From the NCBI RefSeq assembly GCF_902635505.1, contig NC_045430.1, positions 29,655,564-29,719,563 on the forward strand: a DNA stretch of 64,000 bases, given 5' to 3'. Position 1 is the first letter of the stretch, and the number at the start of each line of letters is the position of its first letter. Shown piece by piece: positions 23,325 to 34,984 of the stretch. The position numbers and the translations under genes are program-made. This DNA comes from Sarcophilus harrisii. Taxonomy: Eukaryota > Chordata > Mammalia > Dasyuromorphia > Dasyuridae. Under the pieces are notes generated by a model. That model was not told the DNA's origin and ran no database searches. It saw nothing but the letters and a program-made list of their open reading frames with translations.

Positions 23325-23550
23325 TATGATGGTGGTGGTGTTCTATCATTTCAGTCATATCTGACTTTTTCTAACCCAGGTTTTCTGGGCAAAGATATTG
23401 GAGTAGTTTGCCATTTCCTGCTCCAGCTTATTTTGCAGATGAGGAAACCGAGGCAAGAGGTTACATGACTTGCCTAGGGTGACATGTCTGAGGCTGAATT
23501 TGAACTCAGGTCTTCTTGACTCCACATCTGGGCTCTATCCACTGTTGACA
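23325..23550 (-). mobile_element. Mar1-type SINE, inverted
   Basis: gtggtgttctatcatttcag, then gtagtttgccatttcctgct, cagatgaggaaaccgaggc and gggctctatccactg. Confidence 0.85.
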
Positions 23551-23849
23551 CTGGGCTGAGGTTGGGTTCTAGCTGAGCCCCAACATAGAACCCCTTCAAA
23601 CATGATCTATCATATATGCCCCTCCTGAGTAATCTCTTCTTGAGTATAACCATTCCCTTCAGCTGATCCTCATATGACATGAATTCATATGATCATATAC
23701 TGGTCCTCAGATGACATATGGAGTAGATACTATGAGCTTCATTTGTTCAAGCTGAGTCTCAGTCAGTATCAGAGGCAGGATATCAAGTTCATTACCCTTT
23801 CCCCACTAGTTCTACATGCCGTCCCCATGGTTTTATGGGATCAGAGACC

Positions 23850-24030
23850 TAAAAGTAACTTTAGAGATCATCTAAGCTAACTGCCTCATTTTACAGATGA
23901 GTAATCTGATTCCCTGGGAATTTAAGTGACTTGCCTATGATCACAAAGGCAGTAAGCAATAACGAGGTGGATTTGAACTCAGGTCCTCAGACTCCAAAGC
24001 TACTTCTCATTCCACTGTACTGTGTTCCCT
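23850..24030 (-). mobile_element. Inverted MIR
   Basis: cattttacagatgagtaatc, then aagtgacttgcctatgatca and gatttgaactcaggtcctca. Confidence 0.75.
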
Positions 24031-24079
24031 CCTAACAGGGGCAAGACTATTGTATAGCTAAGAGATGCTGAATTTTTCA

Positions 24080-25180
24080 AAGTTGCTTGTCTTTACAATA
24101 TTATTATTTTATAAACTATCTTCCTGGTTCCACTCACCTCACTCTGCATCAATTCAAACATTTCTTTCCAGTTTTCCTTAATACTATCCCTTTCATTATG
24201 GTCTTTCATCATTTCTTTTTTTTAATTTTAATAGCTTTTTATTTACAAGTTATATGCATGGGTAATTTTACAGCATTGACAATTGCCAAACCTTTTGTTC
24301 CAATTTTTCCCCTCCTTCCCTCCACCCCCTCCCCTAGATAGCAGGATGACCAATACATGTTAAATATATTAAAGTATAAATTAAATACAATATATGTATA
24401 CATGTCCAAACCGTTATTTTGCTGTACAAAAAGAATCGGACTCTGAAATATTGTACAATTAGCCTGTGAAGGAAATCAAAAATGCAGACGGGCAAAATTA
24501 TAGGGATTGGGAATTCAATGTAATGGTTTTTAGTCATCTCTCAGAGTTCTCTCACTGGGTGTAGCTGGTTCAGTTCATTACTGCTCCATTGGAACTATTT
24601 GGTTCATCTCATTGCTGAAGATGGCCAGGTCCATCAGAATTGATCATCATACAGTATTGTTGTTGAAGTATATAATGATCTCCTGGCCCTGCTCATTTCA
24701 CTCAGCATCAGTTCATGTAAGTCTCTCGAGGCCTTTCTGAAATCATCCTGCTGGTCATTTTTTACCAAACAATAATATTCCATAACAGTCATAGACCATA
24801 ACTTATTCAGCCATTCTCCAATTGATAGACATCCATTCAGTTTCCAGTTTCTAGCCACTACAAACAGGGCTGCCACAAACATTCTTGCACATACAGGTCC
24901 CTTTCCCTTCTTTAGTATCTCTTTGGGGTATAATAAGCCCAGTAGTAACACTGCTGGATCGAAGGGTATATACAGTTTGATAACTTTTTGAGCGTAGTTC
25001 CAAATTGCTCTCCAGAATGGCTGGATCTTTCATCATTTCTTACAGAACCATAGTATTCAATCATATTTATATACCATGACTTGCTCAGTCATTTTCCTTT
25101 TGGTGGGTAGCTCCTATGTTTCCAATTCTTTATCATTGCAAAAAGAATTGCTAGAAATATTTTTGCAAATTTTTAGTTTG
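24080..25180 (-). mobile_element. Old L1 3' region, inverted and split by a younger L1
   Basis: The left part at 24080-24217 (ctgcatcaattcaaacattt) continues into the right part at 25042-25180 (acagaaccatagtattcaat, accatgacttgctcag). Confidence 0.75.
24202..25041 (-). mobile_element. Younger L1, 5'-truncated, with 16 bp target-site duplication
   Basis: TCTTTCATCATTTCTT is exact at 24202-24217 and 25026-25041. The minus frame at 24634-24951 keeps the end of ORF2: NKLWSMTVMEYYCLVKND and HELMLSEMSRAR, close to primate L1 KKLWYMYTMEYYSAIKKN and LEGIMLSEISQT. The 3' UTR has the G-rich tract (C-rich at 24305-24335 here). Confidence 0.9.
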
Positions 25181-25369
25181 CTTTGTTTAGGATTAATCCC
25201 TCCATTAATCTACTTTCTTTCTTATTCTCCTTCCCTTCTCCCTTTTTCCTCATTTTCCCACTCAGCGAATTGTATTTATGCACCTAGCTTTGTGTGTGTT
25301 TTTCTCTCCTTCAATCAGTTCCAATGAGAGTGACCTTCAAATTTCTCCCCATCACTTCCCGTTTATACA
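25181..25369. other. Anonymous T-rich sequence
   Basis: Possibly more of the old L1. Nothing else is seen. Confidence 0.4.
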
Positions 25370-25595
25370 TCATTGTTTAGTTGTGAGCGACTCTATCCCA
25401 CTGCTTGGGTTTTCTTGGCAATGACACTGAAGTGATTTGCCATTCCTTCTCCAGCATTTATTAGGATATTGAAGCAGAGTTAAGTAACTTGCCCAAAGTC
25501 ACACAGCTAGTCAGTGTCCAACGTCAGATTTCAACTCATGAAGATGAGTCTTCCTGAACAGGCGCTCTAGCCATTTGCCACCTAGCTGTTCTTTA
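25370..25595 (-). mobile_element. Mar1-type SINE, inverted
   Basis: tgtttagttgtgagcgactc, then agtgatttgccattccttct, ccaaagtcacacagctagtc and ttgccacctagctgttc. Confidence 0.85.
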
Positions 25596-25829
25596 TTTGT
25601 TTGTAAGGCTTCAACTAAGTCCAGTCAAGTGAGATCATTTCCCCCATTCTCATCTTCCTTTCTCCCTCCTAGGGTTTTCCTTTTTTCCTACCTTTCCATT
25701 CTTCTAACATCAACAGAACCACTTCCCAGTCCTGTCTAATTAGGCTCCCTCTACAATCTCTCACAACAACAGGAATATAAGGGGACACATCTTCCCACAC
25801 TAGGATGGAAACAGTTTAACCTTTTTTGG

Positions 25830-27050
25830 TTCCTTAGGATTGTTACCTCATATTCATCTTTTTATGTTTCTCTTGACTCCTGTATTTGCATTTAAAACTT
25901 CTTCACTGATCTCATCTTTTCATCAAGGATCCTTGGAAGTCCCCTATTTCATTAAAGATTCATTTTCACTTCCCCCCAGAGGATTATACAGAGTTTTGCA
26001 ATTTTGGTTGTATATCACATTCTGAGTTCTTTGCTCCTTTATAGTAACAGCTACTATATTGCACTTGATCCTGATTGTATCTCCCTGGTACTTGAATTGC
26101 TTTTTCCTGATTGCTTGTAATATTTTTTCTTTAACCTGGAAACTCGAGGTTTTACCTTTAATTTTTCTGAAAGCTTTCATTTTGTGTTTTTTTTTTAGGA
26201 GGTGATCTACAGATTTTTTTTCCCACTTTGCTATCTGATTCTCAGAAGCATGGGCAGTTTTCTTTTATGATTCCTCAGAATATCATATACAGGTTCTTGT
26301 TTTGCTTGGGACTTTGAGGTAATCTAATGTTCTCCTAGATCCACTTTCCAAGTCAGCTATTCTTCCTATGAGATACCTTACATTTTCTCCTATCATTTGA
26401 GCCTTATTACCTTCATTTAATATTTCTTGCTGTCTTTTATTTGATGTACTCTAAGTTTTAGGGAATTTGTTCTTGGGAAAGATTTTGCACCTCTTGTGCC
26501 AAACTGTTAATTTCCTTTCTAACTTTTCCTTCTAAAACCTAGGTGGTTTTTTTCTCCTGTATTTTCATATAATTTATAAATTCTTTTTTTGGAAAAAAAA
26601 TCTTTTGCTTTATATTTTCCAGGAATTCCAGTTGAATTTGTGCCCAAATTGTGCTGTTCTTTTAAGTTTTTACTTGTTTTGGAATTTTGGGGGGAGATGT
26701 TTGGGAATCATTCTTTTTTTTTTTTTCATTTGTGTCTTTGGTGTCCTTATCACTATAATTTACTTATTTTTTTTTTTTACATTCTCTAACTTTGTTTCAT
26801 GAATTTGGACCTCACTTCTGGAGGGAATTTTTTGGGCTGATCCTGCTATGGCTTGCTTGAAGTATTAAGTATTGTGCTACTTTGGGATGTCAGGGACAAT
26901 TCCAGGTGCCTACATGCTTTCTGTAATCCCAAAGTGGTCTGATTTAAAGCAAAGTTTGATTTCTGTTTTTCTAGTTTGGACTCTCTAAATTCCTGACCTG
27001 GGTTTCAGTCTGAGCAACATACTTGTGGGTTTCAACCTTGTCTTATTTCC
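25830..27050 (-). mobile_element. Old L1 or HAL1 ORF1 region, inverted
   Basis: The minus frame at 25944-26180 contains KEKILQAIRKKQFKYQGDTI, which resembles the L1 ORF1p segment EKVLRAAREKGRVTLKGKPI. Degraded A-rich ORF1-like sequence extends to about 26600; the remainder to 27050 is assigned by continuity only. Confidence 0.5.
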
Positions 27051-27114
27051 AATAGACTAATTTAGATGGACTCAGTCACTATTAGCCAATTGACTCATCT
27101 TAATTCCCCAATGA

Positions 27115-27860
27115 CCAAAAAGTGAGGGATTCAGCCAATAAGTATTTATTAAATACTTACTATGTGCCAAGAATTGCGTTAAGCCCCGAGGATAAAAAGG
27201 CCAAAAAAAAAAAAAAACCCAAAACAAAACAAAACAAACAAACAAACAAAAAACCCAATTCCTGCTCTTAAGGAGTTCACAATTTCATGAGGGAGCAATA
27301 TGTAAATAAATATGTACAAATAAGTTATATAGATGATAAATTGGAGATAAACAACAGAGGAGAGACATCAGCATTAAGATGAATCAGGAAAGACTTCTTA
27401 TAAAAGGTAAGATTCAATCTGGGTCATGAAGGAAATGAGGAAAGTTTGGAGATAGAGATGAGGGAAAAGAGAATTCCATTTGTTTGTCCATTAGGGACAA
27501 ACAGTGAAAATGTCCAGTTTATGGAGATGGAATTTAAGGAGGCACGATTAGTGTCAATGGATTGCAGAATATACAGTGGGAATCAAGGAGTAAGAAGACT
27601 AGAAAGGTGAAATGGGGCCAAGTTATGAGGAAAGTAAAATATAGGGTTTTAAATGTTTATCCTAGAGATAATAGGGAGCCATTGGAGTTTATTGAATTAG
27701 GGAGGCATAATATGATCAGATCTGTATTTTAGGAAGATCGCTTTGTCAGATGAATAAAGAATGGACTGGAGTGGGAAGACACCAAATAAAAGGTCACAGC
27801 AATTGTCTACTGTCTACATGTGAGGTGATGAGGGCCTGCACTACTTTGGTGACAGATCCA
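27115..27860 (-). mobile_element. L2 LINE 3' half, inverted
   Basis: ttcagccaataagtatttat, then atgtgccaagaattgcgtt, ataatagggagccattgg, gaagatcgctttgtcag and caattgtctactgtctac: a long colinear L2 copy. An A-rich expansion lies at 27206-27255. Confidence 0.75.
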
Positions 27861-28919
27861 GAAAAAAGAAGAGGCTGTATAGGAAATTTGTCCCAAAGAT
27901 AGAATTGGACTTAGCAACAGATTGGATGGGGTAGGGAGGTAAGAGTGAAGAAATATGGATGACACTTAGATTATGCGCTTGGATGACTAGGAGATTAATA
28001 GTACCCTCAACAATAACAAGAAAATTAGGACAAGAAAGGGGTTGGGGGAAAAATAATGAGTTCAGTTTTGAACCAATTGAATTAAAGATGTTTACAGAAC
28101 TTCTTGTTCAACATAATCATTTGGAATTGATGATGAAAGACTGGAGATCAGGAGGGAAGGTTATGGTTGGATAAACAGATTTGGAAACAATTAGCATAGA
28201 AATGATAATTGAATCCATGGAAGCTGATGAGATCATCAAAAATGCAAAATGATCTAAGATGAGATCAAATTACCAAGTAAAATCTAGTTCTTCACAAAAC
28301 AGAACTCACAAAAACATATTCTATAAGACCTTAATATTTAATTAAGATGACCAATGAATTAAATAAAACTAACCACAACTACTTTTTGATTCAGAATATT
28401 TATTTTAACAGACAATTGAAATCACAAGCTGCTCATTATTCACAAAGACTCTGATGGGACTATGAGCCAGTGGTATAACTACTGTTCTAACTATGCCATC
28501 TTAGTAAATGCTTTTGTTTTGAGCCATTTATGTCTGTTGAGACTTACTATTAAAGGTAAACTAAGTAATATGGGTTCTTGAACCCACAAGGTACCTTAGA
28601 ACCTGAGATATTTGACTTCAGGAACTCAGCCTGCAATTTGTGATTTGATTTGGGGGCTAGCTCAGAGAGTAGAACACTGTAGGAAAGAGAAGATGGGATA
28701 TACATCCAATATCTGAAATAATAATTATTTCCAAAATCCAAGTATTCCCTCCATTGGGAGGCCACTCTTTATGCCTTAATCTTAGGAATCAAGGTTAACA
28801 ACAACAACAACAAAGTTGCAAAATGTTCGGCAAAGGAACTTTTCTGAACCTAAGTGATTCTCAGTTGACAGATAAGCTTTCTGTCCTAGAGCTAGTAGTC
28901 AAAGCCTTTCCAGCTCTAT
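27861..28919. other. Anonymous sequence
   Basis: The first 300 bp may still be L2. The remainder has no recognised repeat or gene. A short (AAC)n lies at 28797-28812. Confidence 0.4.
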
Positions 28920-29223
28920 AGCACATGCTATATTTGTGTTCTTCCAGCATAATTATAAACAATCTCTTAATTACTAAATCCAGTGGCCTTTTCTCAATCC
29001 TATTTCTTCTTGACCTCTCTCAGTCCTCAACACTGTTGATCACCTCTCCTCCTTATACTCTCTTTCCCCTAAGTTTTAGTGAAACTATTCTCTCTGGGGG
29101 TTTCCTCCTGGCTCTCTGCCCTATCCTCAGTCTCCTTTGCTGGATCTTTGTCCAGGTCATGTCTGATAACTGCGAGTGACCCCAGATCTCTGCCCTGGAC
29201 CCTTTTCTCTTCTCTATACCCTA

Positions 29224-29411
29224 GCTTCTTGAAACTGTGGTTCACAATCCCACATGACTTGTAACTGAATGTGGTAGGGGTCATGAAATTATGATTTATT
29301 ATCAGTAAATGTTTGCTATGTCTATTTTATATACCTATATACTAGGGGTCATGTAAAAATTTCTTGGGAGAAAAGAGGTCACAAATGGAAAAAGTTTTAA
29401 GAAACTCTGAT
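29224..29411 (-). mobile_element. hAT-type MITE, family B, inside L2
   Basis: It starts with gcttcttgaaactgtgg and ends with aaagttttaagaaact, an inverted-repeat pair. The centre (ttatcagtaaatgtttgcta) is the inverse of the copies at 19615 and 53661. Confidence 0.65.
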
Positions 29412-29943
29412 CTATTCTATCACACCTGGTGGTCTCATTCAGTTTCCATGGATTCAATTATCATCTTTATGTTGATGAATCTCAAATCTTTTTATCCAGT
29501 CCTACCCTCTCCGTTGACCTCTAATCTTACATATCTAACTCCCTTTTGGACATTTTGTACTAGATGTCCAGTAGACATCTTAAAACTCATTATCTTTCCC
29601 CAAAAACCCTCTCCATTTTCCCTATTACTTTTTTAGGAAACTACCATCCTCTCAGGTACCCAGAATAACACATAGATGCTATCCTTGACTTTTTACTCTC
29701 TACCTTTTTTCACATTTTTCACATTGATTTTCCTCCATATCTAGACTGTTGCCAAGGCATGTTGACAGTAGCTTTGCACATAATTCACCCCTCTGATAAA
29801 GGCTCATTTATCAGGATTGCAGTAGCCTGCTAGTTGGTCTCCCTACCTAAGATCTCTCCCCACTACAGTCAAAGTGATTTTCCTAAAGCACAGGTCTGTT
29901 CATGTCATCCCACCCCCATTCAAAAGTTCCAGGGACACTAAAC

Positions 29944-30130
29944 CAGGGGTCCTCAAAATTTTTAAATAGGGGGCCAGTTCACTGTCCCTCAGACTATTGG
30001 AGGGCTGGACTATAGTAAAAACAAAAACTTTGTTTTGTGGGCCTTTAAATAAACTTCATAGCCCTGGGTGAGGGGATAAATGTCCTCAGCTGCTGTATCT
30101 GGCCTGTGGGCCATAGTTTGAGGACCCCTG
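29944..30130 (+). mobile_element. hAT MITE with 14 bp perfect terminal inverted repeats
   Basis: The left end is CAGGGGTCCTCAAA and the right end TTTGAGGACCCCTG, enclosing 187 bp with gggggccagttcactgtccc and ggcctgtgggccatag. It sits in the L2 element. An 8 bp target-site duplication is expected but not clear. Confidence 0.85.
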
Positions 30131-30330
30131 CAACCCTCTGAGATCACACAGAAAATCCCATCTGGCATTCAAAGTCCTTTGTAACCAACCCTCCCCCTAC
30201 TTTTTCAGTCTTATTACACTTCTACATGTATTCTGCAATCCAATGACACTGGCCACCTTGTTGTTCCTCAAATGAGATACTGGCATTTTCACTGACTGGG
30301 CTGGACTCCTGTGACCCACACTGGAGTGGC

Positions 30331-30627
30331 AGCTCCATGGAAAAAGAACTGGATATGGCACTGCCCAAAGTGGCAGTCACTGTCCTTGGGGCTGAGGTAA
30401 AGCCAAGAACTACACACCTGAGTCCAAGGCTGGCTTCCCTCAAACCGGTTTCAGCAATCCATAAATGTGTGCTGCAGAAAGAAAATAGAGATCTGGGGAG
30501 AGAATGAGAAGATAAATAGACTGGCTGGCAACAATGAACTCTGAGTCTAAGAGAAAGAGACAGATATCAGCAGGAAGCAAATAGAAATTTATCTTCAAAG
30601 CTGCCCTTTTAAAAAGTGAACAATAAG
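30331..30627. other. Anonymous sequence
   Basis: No gene or recognised repeat. Confidence 0.4.
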
Positions 30628-31246
30628 CCCTTTTTGTAGTGGCAAGGAACTGGAAACTGAGTGAATGCCCATCAGTTGGAGAGTAAGTTATGGTATAAGA
30701 ATGTTATGGAATATTATTGTTCTATAAGAAACAATCAGCAGGATGATTTCAAAGACACCTGGAGAAACTTACATGAACTGATGCTAAGTGAAGTGAGCAG
30801 AACCAGATCATTGTACACAGCAACAACAAGACTATAAGATGGTCAGTTCTGATGGACGTGGCTCTTTGAACCAGTGAGATGATTCAGACCAGTTCCAATG
30901 GCCTTGTGATCAAGAGAGCCATCTGCACCTAGAGAGAGGACTATGTGGATTGAGTGTGGATCACAATATAGTGTTTTCATTTTTTGTTGTTTGCTTGAAT
31001 TTTGTTTTCTTTTTCTTTTTTTCCTTTTTGAGCTGACTTTTTTTGTTCAGCATAATTGTGGAAATATGTATGGAATAACTGCACATGTTTAACATAAATT
31101 GGATTATTTGCTATCTAGGCAAGAGGGTCAGGAAAAGGGAGGGAAAAAATTTAGAAAACAAGGTTTTACAAGGGGATTGTTGAAAATTATCTATGCATAT
31201 GTTTTGAAAATAAAAAACTTTAATTTAAAAGAAAAAGAAAGAAAAG
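30628..31246 (+). mobile_element. L1 3' end
   Basis: gtggcaaggaactggaaact, then aatattattgttctataaga, gcatctagaga-type 3' UTR, gttgaaaattatctatgcat and an A-rich tail. The ORF2 C-terminal region lies at about 30650-30840. The LTR that follows inserted at its tail. Confidence 0.85.
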
Positions 31247-32158
31247 ATAGGTTGTAGAGGGCCACAGACAGTTGGGAACTCTGGGTGAAGTATAAGACCC
31301 TCCAGCCCAGAGGGAACCTGCTAACAATATGTGGTTCGGCTCCCCATCTCCCCTAAGGGCTTTCAGCCTTCCTGAGAAGTCAGGGGGCAGTGACAACCTG
31401 TGTTGTGATTGAAGTAGAGTATAGCAGGTGGAAGAGTGATACCAGGTAGCAAACTACATACAACTGCAAGTTGTTCATGTGGTCCCATGTGTGCAGTATA
31501 TATTTATTTTATTATTATTTTTGCATTTTTTATTATAACTTTTTATTGACAGAATCCATGCCTGGGTAATTTTTTTTTACAACATTATCCCTTGCACTCA
31601 CTTCTGTTCCGACTTTTCCCTTTCCTCCCTTCACCCCGTCCCTCAGATAGCGAGCAGTCCTATACATGTTGAATATGTCACTGTATATCCTAGATACAAT
31701 ATGTGTGCAGAACCGAACAATTCTCTTGTTGCACAGGAAGAATTGGATTCAGAAGGTAAGAAATAACCTGGGAAGAAAAACAAAAATGCAAACAATTTAC
31801 AATCATTTCCTAGTGTTCTTTCTTTGGGTGTAGCTGCTTCTGTCCATCCTTGATCAATTGAAACTGAGTTAGATCTTCTCTTTGTTGAAGAAATCCACTT
31901 CCATCAGAATACATCCTCATACAGTATCGTTGCTGAGGTATATAATGATCTCCTAGTTCATGCAGTATATATTTAGCATATGTCCAGTGATGTTTTGATT
32001 ACATAAGGATATTAGAGTATATAAAGGGAGAAGACCTTAGAATAAATGGACTCCATATTTCCACCATCCTCAGGAGTCCTGCCTCAGCACTTCTCCACTA
32101 GGACAGTATATTTTAACTCTGGCATGGGGGCTCTAGAAAGCAGGATACAACAATAGGT
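31247..32158 (+). mobile_element. Solo LTR of an endogenous retrovirus, later split by an L1
   Basis: Fossil element. The 6 bp ATAGGT flanks it at 31247-31252 and 32153-32158. The LTR runs from TGTAGAGGG at 31253 to ATACAACA at 32152. Without the inserted L1 it is about 431 bp. It has a TATA box (about 32018-32025) and AATAAA (32041-32046). No internal viral genes remain, as expected after LTR-LTR recombination. A 6 bp duplication fits class II (beta-like) retroviruses, which is inference. It is younger than the L1 it sits on and older than the L1 inside it. Confidence 0.8.
31492..31975 (-). mobile_element. L1 3' end inside the solo LTR, with 15 bp target-site duplication
   Basis: TGCAGTATATATTTA is exact at 31492-31506 and 31961-31975. 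The insert (31507-31960) is an inverted L1 3' UTR with a C-rich tract and ttgttgcacaggaagaattg, a subfamily distinct from the copies at 10507 and 60116. Confidence 0.9.
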
Positions 32159-32460
32159 CACTGAAATAGTATTCCTATTGATAGAAGCAAATAAATAATT
32201 TATTTCAATTGTAAAAAAATAAAAATAAAAAGTGAGCAATAAAATACAATAAAAAATTGAGGAATATAAGGTGGAAGGGGACCCCCCCCGGGTTCTATAC
32301 CCCTACTAAGCATGGGTCTCCCCAAGTTAGGTTCCTTTTTCTCTCTCTCTCCTTTCTCTCCCTTTCTCTTTCCCTTCCTTCCTTCCTTTTCTCTCTTATT
32401 TCTCTGTCTCTCTATTTGTATCTCTCTGTCTGTCTCCCTTCTTCTTTCCCTCTCTTGCTT
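32159..32460. repeat. Unassigned sequence followed by a CT-rich simple repeat
   Basis: 32338-32460 is imperfect (CT)n/(CCTT)n. A (CA)n run follows at 32485-32500. 32159-32337 is unassigned. Confidence 0.8.
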
Positions 32461-32559
32461 CTTGGTCTGTTTTACATACATACATACACACACACACACA
32501 TTTTAAGACAGACAGAAAATGCCAAGAATATCTCTCAATAAAATATATTCACAACAGGA

Positions 32560-32882
32560 TATTTTTTCATAGAAAAATTTTGCCTCCATCAATCGGGGAA
32601 CAAATAGCTAAGAAATCATAGTGCATGGAGGTAACAGAATTTTCCTATACCAGAAAACTGAGAAATAGAAAGAAGACAAAGAAAATCAGGATAATTTATA
32701 TGAAATGATGCAAAGGGAAGAAAACAGAAACAACAGAGCAACATAGCTTTGGCTAAGATAATATGAAGACAACAATATCAACAGAACCCAGTTAAATTAA
32801 GAGAAAAGAAGAAGTTCAAAAAGAGTTACAAAAATCAAATAAGATAATTTAGGGATTATCTTATAAAAGTTATTCTACCATT

Positions 32883-32917
<35 letters not shown>

Positions 32918-33445
32918 ACCATCCACAAATAACATTTACTACAATATTTGATTTATAAGCATCTGATATAACCAGGTCTAAGAGCAAAGAGATCCCCCCT
33001 CCCCCCAAAAAAGGCTCCAAAATGCTAAGGGAGTAGACAAATGTTGGAAGCCTATGAAAATTCATCTTAAAAGTTGCTCCTTGCAGTTCCAATAGGTTTG
33101 TGATAGAAAGCCATCCACATCCAGAGAGAGAACTATGGAGACTGAATGTGGATCAAAGCATAGTATTTTCACCTTTTTTTTGTTGTTGTTTGGTTGATTT
33201 TTTTTTCTTTCTTTTGTTTCTCTTTTGATCTGATTTTTTTTTTTGCTCAGCATGTTAAATATGGAAATATGTTTAGAAGAATTGCTCATTTTTAACCTAT
33301 ATCAGATTGTTTGCTGTCTTGGGTAGGGGGGACAGAGGAGAAGAGGAAGAAAAATTTGGAACACAAGATTTTGCAAAAATTGAATGTTGAAAATTATCTT
33401 TGCATGTATTTTGAAAAATAAAATATTATTAACGTAAAAAAGATA
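32560..33445 (+). mobile_element. Old L1 3' region
   Basis: An ORF2-like relic (caatcggggaacaaatagc, tttatatgaaatgatgcaa) precedes a (TG)n microsatellite at 32883-32909. The 3' UTR follows (atccacatccagagagaga, gcatagtattttcacc, ttgaaaattatctttgcatg). Confidence 0.75.
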
Positions 33446-33723
33446 CTCCTTAGAGAAGTAGGTAGCTGGGAGACTGGATAATCCAGGGTAGAGATGGAAC
33501 AAATAGCTTTATCTAAATCATCTGCCAAGAAGGATAACAAAAGAGATTTTCTTTCTCCCTTTCTTAAAAATCAACTAAGCATTTTTGGCACAATAATGGC
33601 TAAGGAGCTTTGGCCAGAAGGTTGAGAGGGTTGGCTCTCAGTAGCTGTTACACAATGGAACAGGGAGGGGGTGGGGAAAAACTATAAATGGAATAGATTC
33701 AATTTGTGGGGTTCTTTTGCCTT
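33446..33723. other. Anonymous sequence
   Basis: Nothing recognised. Confidence 0.4.
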
Positions 33724-33900
33724 ACAGCAGGGATTCTTAACCTTTTTCTGTGACATGGTTCCCTTGGGCAGTTGACCCATTCTTGGAATCATGTTTTTTA
33801 ATGTATAAAATAAAATCCATAGGGTTACAAAGAAAATTGGTTAAATTGAAATACAATCATCAGAATAAGGTCAAGGACTCTTGATTAAAAATTTATATCC
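33724..33900 (+). mobile_element. hAT-type MITE, family A
   Basis: It starts with cagcagggattcttaacctt and has ataaaataaaatccataggg in the middle. The right end (ggactcttgattaaaaat) is decayed. Confidence 0.7.
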
Positions 33901-34984
33901 TCGAACATGTGTGAACCAGTGCTTGGCACACAGCAAGGGCTTAACAGATGCTTATTAACCCAGTGATTGATAACATCGGTTTGGTAGATGCTCCAGTAGC
34001 TTGACCTAGAGTTTGAATCCCCTCTCTGCAGTAATTGCCTATAATTCCCTTGACAAATCAGTTCATCATTCTAGATCTCAATTTCCTTCTGTGTAAAATA
34101 GATCGTAGATTCATATATTAAAGCCATAAAGGACCTCTACCTCTAGTTACTGTTCCTTAAGTCAGTTAAACATATCCCCTGCTAATACTATTCCTTTAAT
34201 AAATCCTTTTCTTCCAACATCTCTAAGTATAAAATTAGTCCAGCCCGTGCTCAAATCAATCACACATTCAAAAGGGTCTAAAGTAATGAAATTCTACTAT
34301 GTAATTTATTTAGGCTTAAAATTATACAATTTCATATATCACTCTATTGACCTATTTAGAAATAAGCTCACATTTGTTTAGGTCAGAATGCTCTAAATTT
34401 GGCTAAAAAGTTAATAATAAATTGTAGGTTCAAGTCTCACTCAGGATAACTTCATTTCTTTTCTTCTAAGAAGAAATGCATTCTTTAGAAATTTTACTTT
34501 CAAATCTGATATGTCTTGAGCAGCCTGTGTTCAATGACAGAACCTAACATCTTTTATCTTGCAGGATTAACTTCCAGCAAATGAAATAAGAAATTAAATA
34601 TATACCCAAAAGGAAACAATTGGGGGAAAATTTGAGAAAAGGTTCTGGATTATGGCAAGCCAGGAAGAAAGAAAAGTAGGGACAAGAATGATAGCAAATC
34701 TCACTATTTTAAATGAGATTTTCTTTAAAATCTGAAAAAAGAAGTTTTGTCTAAGTTCTAAGATTGTTGCATGAGGGAAATATTCCCACATCATGTTGAT
34801 GTCTAAAGAAGCTTGGCAGGAAATTACAAAACAAGACTTGACCTGAGAAATGTATATTTATACATTTAAGAGGAAACTTACCCAGAAGCCAAGATTGCAC
34901 ATTCTCCCAGTAACGTTTTCCCATAAATTGATTCTGGCTCCACTATCACTGGTATGGGTTTGGATTTGTGAGGGTCATATAAAA
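33901..34984. other. Anonymous sequence with small L2/MIR pieces
   Basis: 33905-33965 is an L2 end (gtgcttggcacacagcaagg). 33985-34110 is MIR-like. 34150-34984 is unassigned AT-rich sequence. Confidence 0.45.

Larger units (their letters stand above)
28920..30330 (+). mobile_element. L2 LINE with reverse-transcriptase remnant, interrupted by two MITEs
   Basis: The frame at 28925-29179 keeps a relic of the L2 RT block (SILFLLDLSQSSTLLI, compare LDLSAAFDTVDH). Colinear pieces follow at 29412-29943 (ctccattttccctattact; gttgccaaggcatgttgac; cagtagcctgctagttggtc) and 30131-30330 (ttcaaagtcctttgtaacc). Confidence 0.75.

Noticed and set aside
24634-24951. 105-codon minus ORF as a host gene
   Set aside because: It is the C-terminal end of L1 ORF2 inside an element with its own target-site duplication.
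25944-26180. 78-codon minus ORF as a host gene
   Set aside because: The residues resemble L1 ORF1p and it lies in a repeat-derived block.
28925-29179. 84-codon + ORF as a membrane protein
   Set aside because: It is a decayed L2 reverse-transcriptase segment colinear with L2 sequence on both sides.
32200-32541. Opposite-strand ORFs over the CT and CA repeats
   Set aside because: Simple-repeat translation only.
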